Shown here piece by piece: positions 16,276 to 24,115 of a stretch of 64,000 nucleotides of DNA. The position numbers and the translations under genes were made by a program. The stretch covers positions 30,145 to 94,144 of the forward strand of contig WRIY01000008.1 of NCBI GenBank assembly GCA_009782515.1, read 5' to 3'. How positions within the stretch are numbered: position 1 is the stretch's first letter; each line of letters begins with the position of its first letter. Under the pieces are notes generated by a model, which had not been told where the DNA came from, did no database searches, and saw only the letters and a list, made by a program, of their open reading frames with translations. The stretch comes from Eubacteriaceae bacterium (lineage in GTDB: Bacteria; Bacillota; Clostridia; Eubacteriales; Anaerofustaceae).

Positions 16276-17421
16276 CTATGGCAGGTTTTGAAGGCTAAGC
16301 AATGCCATATCTGCATAAAGGCTTGCAGCTATTGGCAATGCGCCCTTGTCAACGGTAAAGCTTGGTGTATGCCCGCCTGCATCCCCTCCGGTGCCTACAA
16401 GAGCCATAACTCCGGGCATGTATTTTTGGTATACAGAAAAGTCTTCAGAGCCCATAGATATGTTTCTGGTGTAAAGCTCGTAAACGTTGGCGTCTTTGAG
16501 CTCTCTATTAAGCATCGCGCATAATGCAGCATCATTGTTTACGCAGCCGGTTCCATAATCCCATTCAATGTCAATATTTACATTAAATGCGATCTCAAAG
16601 CCTTTAGCAATCTCAGCTACTCTTTGCATGACAAGCGCCCTTGCAGTTTCGCTAAATGTCCTTAAAGTTCCCTTTAGGCGTGTAGAGGGCTCGAATACAT
16701 TAACAGCCTTGCCTCCACTATGAAATGACGTCATGCTTAATACAATGCTGTCAGTCGGGTTAACATTTCTGCTGGCAATAGTCTGAAGCGCATTAACCAG
16801 CAGCGACGCAACGCTCACGGTGTCTATTAGGTTTTCAGGGTGGGCTGCGTGCCCGCCGACACCTGTAATGATTATCTCCAAGTTGTCTACAGCGGCATTA
16901 ATGGCACCGCCTCTGACACTGATTTTTCCTACTGCAGACCACGAGGAATGTATGCCAAAGATAGCTTTGGCTTCATCGAGCAGCCCTGTAGCCATAACGG
17001 CTTCAGCGCCTTCAGCGTATTCTTCAGCAGGCTGGAATACAAGCCTTACTCTTCCGGGAATACTGCCCTCGTTTGCTTTGAGAAGCAGCCCTGCTCCAAA
17101 TAGGCTTGCTGCATGAAAGTCATGCCCGCAAGCATGCATAACTCCCTCATGTTCAGATGAATATTCAAGGCCTGTCTCTTCCTCTATAGGCAGAGCATCT
17201 ATATCAGCTCTCAGAGCGACAATAGGGCCTTCATTTCCAACCTCAGCTATGAGGCCGGTATCTAAGCTCGAATCAAGCACCCTTATTGAGTGCCTCTCCA
17301 GCTTCTCAATCAGGTAGGCAGTGCTCATATACTCTCGGTTGGATAGTTCCGGGTGTCTATGGAGCCATTCGAATACTTCGACCAGCTCGCTTTGTATTTC
17401 TTCTGTGACAAAAAATGGCAT
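16276..17421 (-). CDS. M20D-family amidohydrolase
   Basis: A 381-residue metal-dependent hydrolase of the aminoacylase/hippurate hydrolase type. Metal-binding segments include ALRADIDALPIEEETG, MHACGHDFHAA and FQPAEEYAEGAEAV, with the dimerisation-domain glycine motif GVGGHAAHPENLIDTV and a C-terminal SMGSEDFSVY. Members cleave N-acyl amino acids or related amides in the cytoplasm, and the substrate is not readable from sequence. TAGGAGGCGACA precedes the ATG. The gene stands alone. Confidence 0.92.
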   Translation of the reverse strand: MPFFVTEEIQSELVEVFEWLHRHPELSNREYMSTAYLIEKLERHSIRVLDSSLDTGLIAEVGNEGPIVALRADIDALPIEEETGLEYSSEHEGVMHACGHDFHAASLFGAGLLLKANEGSIPGRVRLVFQPAEEYAEGAEAVMATGLLDEAKAIFGIHSSWSAVGKISVRGGAINAAVDNLEIIITGVGGHAAHPENLIDTVSVASLLVNALQTIASRNVNPTDSIVLSMTSFHSGGKAVNVFEPSTRLKGTLRTFSETARALVMQRVAEIAKGFEIAFNVNIDIEWDYGTGCVNNDAALCAMLNRELKDANVYELYTRNISMGSEDFSVYQKYMPGVMALVGTGGDAGGHTPSFTVDKGALPIAASLYADMALLSLQNLP

Positions 17422-17791
17422 TGTCGCCTCCTAACGTATTAACATAACATTGTATTTTATTAAGTTCAAAAAAATATTATACATGCTATTATACCAATGC
17501 TATGCCTTATAGATATGCGCTAAAACGTATCTTGGCGCACTTTGCAACAAATAGCGTGTCTATCCCATATCATCCAGATCGTTACACAACCATAAGTGGC
17601 TTCTGCCGAAATGAATTGCAGCTTTTAAATGGATGAAATGATATTTCTATTATATGTATATACAATGCCTATGCTAATGCTAACTATCGGCCATCAGAAA
17701 AGCTGCATTAAGTTCAGCGAAATAGTAAGCCGCAGCCAGTTTTTTAAGCCACGCTAACAAGCGCAATATTAGAGGCAAGATATAATTATGG
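17422..17791. other. Interval between the M20 hydrolase and the MarR gene
   Basis: Contains the divergent upstream regions. On the minus strand, two TATAAT-like hexamers lie close together near 17476-17495 as possible -10 elements for the hydrolase. No gene is seen. Confidence 0.3.
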
Positions 17792-17853
17792 TTGACAATA
17801 GTTAGGTACATAAGCTATTATTTAGGCATCTAATAAAATAAACACGTACCTTA
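17792..17853 (+). promoter_or_regulatory. Promoter and operator-like repeat before the MarR gene
   Basis: TTGACA (17792-17797), 18 bases, TATTAT (17816-17821). The half-sites TTAGGTAC (17802-17809) and GTACCTTA (17846-17853) form an imperfect inverted repeat straddling the -10. This would suit autoregulation by the MarR protein. Confidence 0.5.
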
Positions 17854-17876
17854 CTAATCAGAAGGGAGACAAGCAT

Positions 17877-18362
17877 GTGGACAGCATTAATGTATTGGAG
17901 AGCTTAAACAGGCTTGTACGCCTTACAAGAAGGTTTCAAGTAAGCCAAAGCAGAGACGCCCGCGGCCCCGGCCACGCATCCTTTGGAGACACTCGGCTTA
18001 TGGGAGTGCTGCATAGAAGCGAAGGCCTTAGCGCCAAAGAGCTGGCAGAGATAATGGATGTGCGCCCTCCTTCCTTAAGCGAAGCTCTTGGAAGGCTGGA
18101 GAGCAATGGCGATATAAGGAGGGAGCGCGATGCCCTGGATTATCGGGTTAACCGCTTTTACCTTACAGACAAAGGCCGAAATGAAATTCAGAAAAGAGCA
18201 GATGACTACACAAAAATGCGCGATGCTATTGAAGAATGCCTGAGCGAAGAGGAGCGGGGCATATTCATAAAGCTTTGCGGCAAGCTGAGCAACCAGCTCA
18301 CAGAGCTGACTGAAAAGGGGAATCCAAGAAGGCCGGGCTATACCCTGGGAACAATGGAATAA
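17877..18362 (+). CDS. MarR-family transcriptional regulator
   Basis: A 161-residue winged-helix protein. The recognition region reads GLSAKELAEIMDVRPPSLSEALGRLESNGDIRRERDALDYRVNRFYLTDKG, the normal MarR helix-turn-helix plus wing with the DxR..r..yLT.kG motif. Helical dimerisation regions flank it. GTG start with AGAAGGGAG upstream. Its target is not evident, because the neighbour MscS is convergent. The inverted repeat across its own promoter suggests autoregulation. Confidence 0.9.
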   Translation: MDSINVLESLNRLVRLTRRFQVSQSRDARGPGHASFGDTRLMGVLHRSEGLSAKELAEIMDVRPPSLSEALGRLESNGDIRRERDALDYRVNRFYLTDKGRNEIQKRADDYTKMRDAIEECLSEEERGIFIKLCGKLSNQLTELTEKGNPRRPGYTLGTME

Positions 18363-18448
18363 GAGAGCTGCTTACAGCAAGCCTGGCTGGTAGCCGGGAT
18401 CAGTTCGAGCATGCTGCGCCGTTAATGGCGCCAAAAGCCTGATTAGTT

Positions 18449-19246
18449 TTAGCTTGACGGATCAGGGTAATGGCCAAAGGCAATGCCCTCTTCATCAAAT
18501 GTTCTCTTTATTGCTTTTCTTACGTCACTGGTTACATCGTAGTTGGCATTGATGTCAGCAGTCCATACAGTAACCCTAAGCTCGATGCCGTATATTCCAA
18601 AGCTTCGCAAGTTAACGCTCGGGTTTGAGTTGGATACAGCACGGGGATGGTTTTTTACAGCTTCGGACATGATTGCGCATGCTCTGTCGAGATCAGCATC
18701 ATATGAGAGCGTTACATCAACATACCCTGCAGACTTTGAATCAGTAAAATGGGAATTTTCAATAATATCCTTGTTCACAGCTGTATTCGTGATTATTAGC
18801 CTGCTATTTTGAAAAGTCCTCACTACAGTGTGCCGAAGCGTTATATCTTCAACAATGCCTGTAATTCCGGCATTGTTTAAGTGTATTCTGTTGTTTACTT
18901 CAAAAGGCTTAAATATCGATATGAACACTCCGTTAACGATATTGCTAAGCGATTCCTGGGCTGCAAGTCCGAATACCAAAGCGAAAATTCCCGAACCGGC
19001 AACTATAGTGTCAAACCCTTTTTCAAACGAAGGCAATTGGCTTAGAGTAGCTACGAAGCCCAAAAAGTACAAGGCAGCTGAAATAATGCTGTAAAGGAAT
19101 TTTAAATTTATGCTTGCATCCATTCGCCTCTTTGCATAGCGCTTAAACAGGCTTGTTGCCGTTAAGGTAGCCAGCAATAAAAAGACCATGCGCAGGGCTA
19201 CGAAGAGTGGGTGCAATTTGTCTATATCGAAAAATGATTCTGCCAT
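18449..19246 (-). CDS. Small mechanosensitive channel (MscS family)
   Basis: A 265-residue channel that opens under membrane tension to release solutes on osmotic downshock. Three N-terminal membrane helices are followed by the pore-helix region VAGSGIFALVFGLAAQESLSNIVNG and the beta domain IFKPFEVNNRIHLNNAGITGIVEDITLRHTVVR, then the C-terminal alpha/beta domain. Length is typical for the short MscS class. It stands alone and is convergent with the MarR gene. Confidence 0.93.
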   Translation of the reverse strand: MAESFFDIDKLHPLFVALRMVFLLLATLTATSLFKRYAKRRMDASINLKFLYSIISAALYFLGFVATLSQLPSFEKGFDTIVAGSGIFALVFGLAAQESLSNIVNGVFISIFKPFEVNNRIHLNNAGITGIVEDITLRHTVVRTFQNSRLIITNTAVNKDIIENSHFTDSKSAGYVDVTLSYDADLDRACAIMSEAVKNHPRAVSNSNPSVNLRSFGIYGIELRVTVWTADINANYDVTSDVRKAIKRTFDEEGIAFGHYPDPSS

Positions 19247-19491
19247 AATAACAATTATAATAAATTAATTATGTATTATACCCTAATATTTGATAAATAT
19301 TTTTAAATAAATATAAACGAAAGATGCTGCTAATAGCAAATCCTGAGCTATTATAATAGCGGTTTGCTGCGTTGTAACTAAAACCGGCATTACCGCCCTT
19401 TTGCCTTAGAAACAATTTCTATCAAAAGTTTAGCGGCTTTGGAAATCTCCTCTGGGAACCAAATCTGTAACAAAAGTAGGAAACATTTTAT

Positions 19492-20037
19492 ATGCAATCA
19501 ATGCGCAGCCATATTACCAATCAAGACAAACGTATCAATACTACACTCGCAATAGCAGCGCTAGTTTTTTTGGTCACTGTTTCAGCATGCTTTTACACAA
19601 CTTTATACCGAAGATCCGCAATTGGCAATAACAATCTTGAATTTGATGACAGAGGGCTTTGCCTTTCCAAAAACAAAGCGCCAATTAAATATGGCAGCAT
19701 TAAAATTCTTGCAGTTTACAGCCAAAGCTATAAATGCATTTGGTACACAGTGGACAACAACAGCAAGCGAAAGATTTCTATTGGAGAGCCATGCGATATT
19801 GAAGTATTATTGGATGGATATTGGCATAAGATCAGACTAAAAGAAAATGAAGCTGTATGGAGTTCAGCGAAGACTGCTTTAGGCCCAAAGTCAAAGATGC
19901 GGTATGAGTTAAAAGCAAACTCCCTCGATTTCGAATTAAAAGGAGGGTTTTACCGAATAGTCAAAGAAATTCACGGAAAGCTGTATGCAGGCGAATTCAC
20001 TATAGGCCCAACTCCAATCCCTGCAGAGCTTAATTAA
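19492..20037 (+). CDS. Membrane-anchored Ig-like (Big_14-type) domain protein
   Basis: A 181-residue protein with one N-terminal membrane helix (TLAIAALVFLVTVSACFYTTL) and an extracytoplasmic beta domain. The second half (GEPCDIEVLLDGYWHKI...FELKGGFYRIVKEIHGKLYAGEFTI) resembles the bacterial Ig-like domain often found alone behind a signal in Clostridia. Function is unknown. The VSAC motif could be a lipobox, although it sits deep, near residue 27. A decayed relative of the C-terminal part lies at about 29570-29655 on the other strand. Confidence 0.6.
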   Translation: MQSMRSHITNQDKRINTTLAIAALVFLVTVSACFYTTLYRRSAIGNNNLEFDDRGLCLSKNKAPIKYGSIKILAVYSQSYKCIWYTVDNNSKRKISIGEPCDIEVLLDGYWHKIRLKENEAVWSSAKTALGPKSKMRYELKANSLDFELKGGFYRIVKEIHGKLYAGEFTIGPTPIPAELN

Positions 20038-20072
20038 ACAACAATTGCTTGAAAAATTTTTCATTAAGGCAA

Positions 20073-20095
20073 GGCAAACCCTGCTTTTTTAAGAC
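20073..20095 (+). terminator. Weak terminator after the Ig-like gene
   Basis: GCAAGG and CCCTGC pair with one mismatch and are followed by six T's. Lies between the convergent Ig-like and ligD genes. Confidence 0.4.
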
Positions 20096-20125
20096 GTTCA
20101 TTTTTTCTAAATTCGCCAGTTTCCG

Positions 20126-22564
20126 TCACTTGAGTTTTTGGCCTAAATTGTAAAACCCCTTCCACGGATCGCTCTGGCTTATGCGCTTGATCGCATTATT
20201 AATTTTAATGCCATCAGGCGCTACCTTGCCAACTTCATCCCATGTGATAGGCATTGATACACTGGCGCCCGGCCTTGCCCTAAGCGAATACGCTGCAATG
20301 CTTGTTGCCCCTCTTGAATTGCGCATCCAGTCTATAAAGATCTTGCCTTCCCTGTTATTTTTGCGGCTATTTGCAGTATATTTGCCAGGCCAGCGATCCT
20401 GCATCAGCTCGGCAACTTTTTTCGCAAAAGCATTAAATGCTTCCCAGCCGGAGCTTTTTGCAAACGGGACCTGAACATGGTAGCCTTTCCCGCCGCTTGT
20501 CTTGACAAAGCTCTCAAGTGACAGGCTGGCCAGCACTTCCCTCAAATCAAGTGCGCCTTTGCGAATTTTCGCAAGGCTCAAGCCTTCATCCGGATCAAGA
20601 TCAAACACCATGATATCAGGCTTTTCAATGCTGCCCGCCTTGCTGCCCCAGGTATGAAATTCGATAGTGCACATTTGGGCTTCAGCCAACAGGCCTTGAG
20701 CGCTTGAGATATAAAAGAATTCCTTTTCCTCTCCGCTGCTGTCAGCTATAAGAGTTGTTTTTATGCCTGTCTCTGAGCTGTCCGGCCTTTTTTTGTAAAA
20801 GCTGTTTTCGTCGATGCCATTCGGGTAGCGCACAACGCTGAGTATCCTGTTTGCGCTGTATTCCAGCATTCGCTGCGAAACACTAAGATAATAGTTGGCT
20901 ACATCCTCTTTTGTAATAGTAGGGTTTGCATACATTGCCTTACCGGGGTTTGATATGCGAACGCCTCCGACGACAATATCAGCCTGTGGCGCCTTGCCTT
21001 TAGGTGTTGCCAATGAAACAGCCTTTGGCAGGTTTGCGCTTTCCTTTGCAACTTCGCCGGCTTTTTTGTCCTGCCTCATACCCTTATAGCTTGCATGGCG
21101 GAGCAGGCCTTCATTAGTCCATTCTGTAAACTTAACTTCGCAGACAAGGGTTGGCCTTAGCCATATTGTTTTTTCTGTCTTTCTATTTTTCGGAGGATCG
21201 GCAAAGGGAGGAGTCTTTCTTTGCAGCTTTGAAAAGGATTTTATCAGATCATCCTTTTCCTTTTCACTGAAGCCCGTGCCAACCCGCCCTGCATATACGA
21301 GATTGCCGCCTTCGTAATAGCCCAGGAGCAGCGAGCTAAAGCCAATATTGCGCTGCTCAGACAGAGTGTAGCCGCAAACAACAAATTCCTGCCCGCTGGA
21401 GCACTTTATTTTAAGCCAGTCGTGGCTGCGTTTGCCGGAATATATTGAATCTGCCCTCTTGGCAATAATGCCTTCCATGCCGGCGTTTGCTGCTGCGATA
21501 AGGCATTGTTGCCCATTGCCTTCTACATGGCGGCTATACTTTATATTCGCCGGAGCGCCGTCAAGCAGTTGCAAAAGCGCTTCTTTTCTGTTTAAAAGAG
21601 GCACATTGCGCAAGTCTTTGCCATCAAGCGCAAGAAGATCGAATGCAAAGTATATGATATTTGCGCCATTAGGGTGCCTAAGATAGTTTTGAAGCATTTG
21701 AAAGCTGGCGTTGCCATCATCCCCATATGCAACAATTTCGCCATCAAGCGCTATTGCGCGCTTGCCTGCAAGCTCTTGCAGCGACATCGCTATTTCGGGA
21801 AAGCGGTGCGTATAGCTTTTGCCATTTCGAGAGTAAAGCGCAGCTTCGCCTCCCTCGATAAAGGCTAGCATGCGGTAGCCGTCATACTTGCTTTCAAAAA
21901 CCCAGCCTTTGCCCCCGGGAGGCGAATCAGCAGGCATGGCAAGCTGGGGGGAGGCTGTGGAAAAGGGGTTTTTTTGCATGTTGTGTAAGCTTTCCTTTTC
22001 TATTTGCTTCATTGTATGGCTAGATCGTATGCTCTTGGTATAGGCAGATATGCCTGGAGTTTTCATTGCGTATTCATCATTTTCCTTAATAAGCAGCCAA
22101 TTCTTGCTTTCCTGCTCACCAGAGGGCTTCATTTGCACCAATGCCCATTTGCCTTGAAGCCTCTTGCCATGCAGGGCAAACTTTAAAACACCCTTTGCCA
22201 AAGCGCTGCCAACATTCTCGCCTATAGGATCCCACGTTCCCTCATCCCAAAGCATAACCGTTCCGCCCCCGTACTCGCCCTTGGGGATCGTTCCTTCAAA
22301 GCCTGCGTATTCAATGGGGTGGTCCTCAACATGAACAGCCAGGCGCTTGTCTTTCGGGTTCAATGACGGGCCATTCGGAACAGCCCAGCTCAGAAGGGTG
22401 CCGTTGCATTCGAGGCGCAGATCGTAATGCTCCCGCCGCGAAGCATGCTTTTGGATAGCGTATATGCCCTCTGCTGCTTTCTGAGGGCGTGTTGGCGCGG
22501 GCTCGTTTGTTTTCGTGAAATCCCTTTTGCTTATATAGCCATTTAAGCGGTCAGATTGTTTCAT
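20126..22564 (-). CDS. ligD: Multifunctional DNA ligase D
   Basis: An 812-residue end-joining enzyme with three domains in the order phosphoesterase, ligase, polymerase. The PE domain (about 35-160) shows HASRREHYDLRLE and GTIPKGEYGGGTVMLWD. The ATP ligase has its catalytic lysine at about residue 226 in ESKYDGYRM. The POL domain (about 540-812) shows VVRYPNGI, FDLDPDEG and KTSGGKGYHVQVP. LigD repairs double-strand breaks with Ku and is most familiar from spore formers, Pseudomonas and mycobacteria. No ku gene lies in this window. No regulatory site is evident. Confidence 0.95.
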   Translation of the reverse strand: MKQSDRLNGYISKRDFTKTNEPAPTRPQKAAEGIYAIQKHASRREHYDLRLECNGTLLSWAVPNGPSLNPKDKRLAVHVEDHPIEYAGFEGTIPKGEYGGGTVMLWDEGTWDPIGENVGSALAKGVLKFALHGKRLQGKWALVQMKPSGEQESKNWLLIKENDEYAMKTPGISAYTKSIRSSHTMKQIEKESLHNMQKNPFSTASPQLAMPADSPPGGKGWVFESKYDGYRMLAFIEGGEAALYSRNGKSYTHRFPEIAMSLQELAGKRAIALDGEIVAYGDDGNASFQMLQNYLRHPNGANIIYFAFDLLALDGKDLRNVPLLNRKEALLQLLDGAPANIKYSRHVEGNGQQCLIAAANAGMEGIIAKRADSIYSGKRSHDWLKIKCSSGQEFVVCGYTLSEQRNIGFSSLLLGYYEGGNLVYAGRVGTGFSEKEKDDLIKSFSKLQRKTPPFADPPKNRKTEKTIWLRPTLVCEVKFTEWTNEGLLRHASYKGMRQDKKAGEVAKESANLPKAVSLATPKGKAPQADIVVGGVRISNPGKAMYANPTITKEDVANYYLSVSQRMLEYSANRILSVVRYPNGIDENSFYKKRPDSSETGIKTTLIADSSGEEKEFFYISSAQGLLAEAQMCTIEFHTWGSKAGSIEKPDIMVFDLDPDEGLSLAKIRKGALDLREVLASLSLESFVKTSGGKGYHVQVPFAKSSGWEAFNAFAKKVAELMQDRWPGKYTANSRKNNREGKIFIDWMRNSRGATSIAAYSLRARPGASVSMPITWDEVGKVAPDGIKINNAIKRISQSDPWKGFYNLGQKLK

Positions 22565-22761
22565 GTGCTATGCCATCGCATTTCATTGGTTTATGCTATT
22601 TTCTGCATCGCTTTTGAAACTATGCTGATGAAGTTTATGGTTTCGAAGAGAAGCAATCAAAAAAACATAGCAGCAAGATGCTGTAAGCATGCCTGCTGCT
22701 ATGAAAAAAAAGGAGCAACTGTAATAATAATATTCAGCAGCGCCAACGCTGCGATATTTTT

Positions 22762-23814
22762 TTATTTTTTGTAGAAAGCCTCACCATACTTAACAGCTTC
22801 GTCAGAGATCCAGTCCACATGCTCCTGGCCAACGTCGAATACTGCAGTCATGCCTGATGTGGAAAATACATATCCGCCATTCTTTGCTGATCTGTCCATA
22901 GCCCTTCTTACGGCAGCCCTGACAATAGCTTCGCTAGCGCCGGCAATGCCCGCAGGCCCGTTTGATTCCCATCCGCCTTCCAGTATCAGCTTATTTCCGT
23001 GGCGTTCTTGTATGCCTTCAAGATCATTAAAGTGCTGGGCAGGGTTCCATGCGCTAAGGCCTATATCGACGAAATCATCGGCTATCATGTCCGCTTTTCC
23101 GCAGCAGTGAATCTCTGCGACGCACCCTTCGCTGATAATGGCTTTTGCCAGCCGTGCGTGGTAGGGCTTAATCATTTCTTTATATGTAGCCGGCGATAAG
23201 AAGGTGCCATGCCCGTATGCATTGTCATCACAAAAGCATATGCTGTCAGGCTTTATATACCTTGCTATGTACCTTATCGCTTCCTCTTGCCAGGATGTTA
23301 GAACATCATTAAGCTCATGCCAGGCTTCCGGCTCTTCAAGCGATGCAATCATTGCTTCTTTATGCCCCAGAATGGTTGCCATCCACATGTATGTTGTGCC
23401 GCCTGTGCATCCGGTAAACAGATATTTTGTTCTTTTGTTTACCCTGTCCCAGTTGTCTACAACCGGCTTTGCAATCTCATTCCAATCATAGCTGGATAGA
23501 TCAGGCAGCAGCGATGGCGGGAAGTACTCATGCCATTTAGTGATATCCGGCACCTTAAAAACGTCCGGAGCCGGCATCGGGCCGATTCTTGGATCAGATA
23601 TTTCATATTCTATTCCAAAGATGTCAAAAAGCCTGGATCCGGCGCCTACCTGGTCCCTTGGCGCAGGCGCGGTGTCAGTCAGGTTTTTTCTTAGCTGTAT
23701 TACCATTGGGGGGCCATACCCGATAGCCGAGCACCTCTCAGACAAAGGCACCCATTCCGGCACCAGGCCATCATATACCATTTGAAGGTTTTCGCGTTCT
23801 GTTAGCTTAGCCAT
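22762..23814 (-). CDS. Uroporphyrinogen-decarboxylase-family protein, probable corrinoid methyltransferase
   Basis: A 350-residue TIM-barrel protein of the URO-D superfamily. The zinc-binding region reads EIHCCGKADMI, typical of the MtaA/MtbA-like methyltransferase branch rather than haem-pathway HemE. DSICFCDDNAYGHGTFLSP is also characteristic. Such enzymes move methyl groups between corrinoid proteins and thiols or other acceptors in demethylating anaerobes. No corrinoid protein gene is adjacent, so the substrate is open. GAGGAGATAAAAA precedes the ATG. Confidence 0.85.
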   Translation of the reverse strand: MAKLTERENLQMVYDGLVPEWVPLSERCSAIGYGPPMVIQLRKNLTDTAPAPRDQVGAGSRLFDIFGIEYEISDPRIGPMPAPDVFKVPDITKWHEYFPPSLLPDLSSYDWNEIAKPVVDNWDRVNKRTKYLFTGCTGGTTYMWMATILGHKEAMIASLEEPEAWHELNDVLTSWQEEAIRYIARYIKPDSICFCDDNAYGHGTFLSPATYKEMIKPYHARLAKAIISEGCVAEIHCCGKADMIADDFVDIGLSAWNPAQHFNDLEGIQERHGNKLILEGGWESNGPAGIAGASEAIVRAAVRRAMDRSAKNGGYVFSTSGMTAVFDVGQEHVDWISDEAVKYGEAFYKK

Positions 23815-24021
23815 TTTTTATCTCCTCACATATAGTTTCCGTTCTTGGCAGCCTGTTGTTCATCTAATGGCATTATGGCATTTTATGTTGGAAATTGCAT
23901 GCGCTATCGCGCTAAAACTGAATATTTTTATTCATATTGCGCCTATTTCTGCCATGCCCTGTTGGCGAATATATGTTTTCTAACAGCATCTTCGCTATTG
24001 CATGTTTATGCGAAATAAAGT

Positions 24022-24074
24022 TACAATGTTTTTATGGCTCTTTATGATTTTAGGCTGGTTTGCGCAGCCTAAAA
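24022..24074 (+). promoter_or_regulatory. -10 element and leader hairpin of the beta-CASP gene
   Basis: TTGCAT (23998-24003), 18 bases, TACAAT (24022-24027). Downstream, TTTTAGGCTG (24048-24057) and CAGCCTAAAA (24065-24074) form a perfect 10-bp hairpin in the leader without a T-run. It lies about 40 bases before the start codon. Confidence 0.5.
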
Positions 24075-24115
24075 CAATCAAGAGGCTGAACAAGTATTAA
24101 GTATCGAGGTATATT

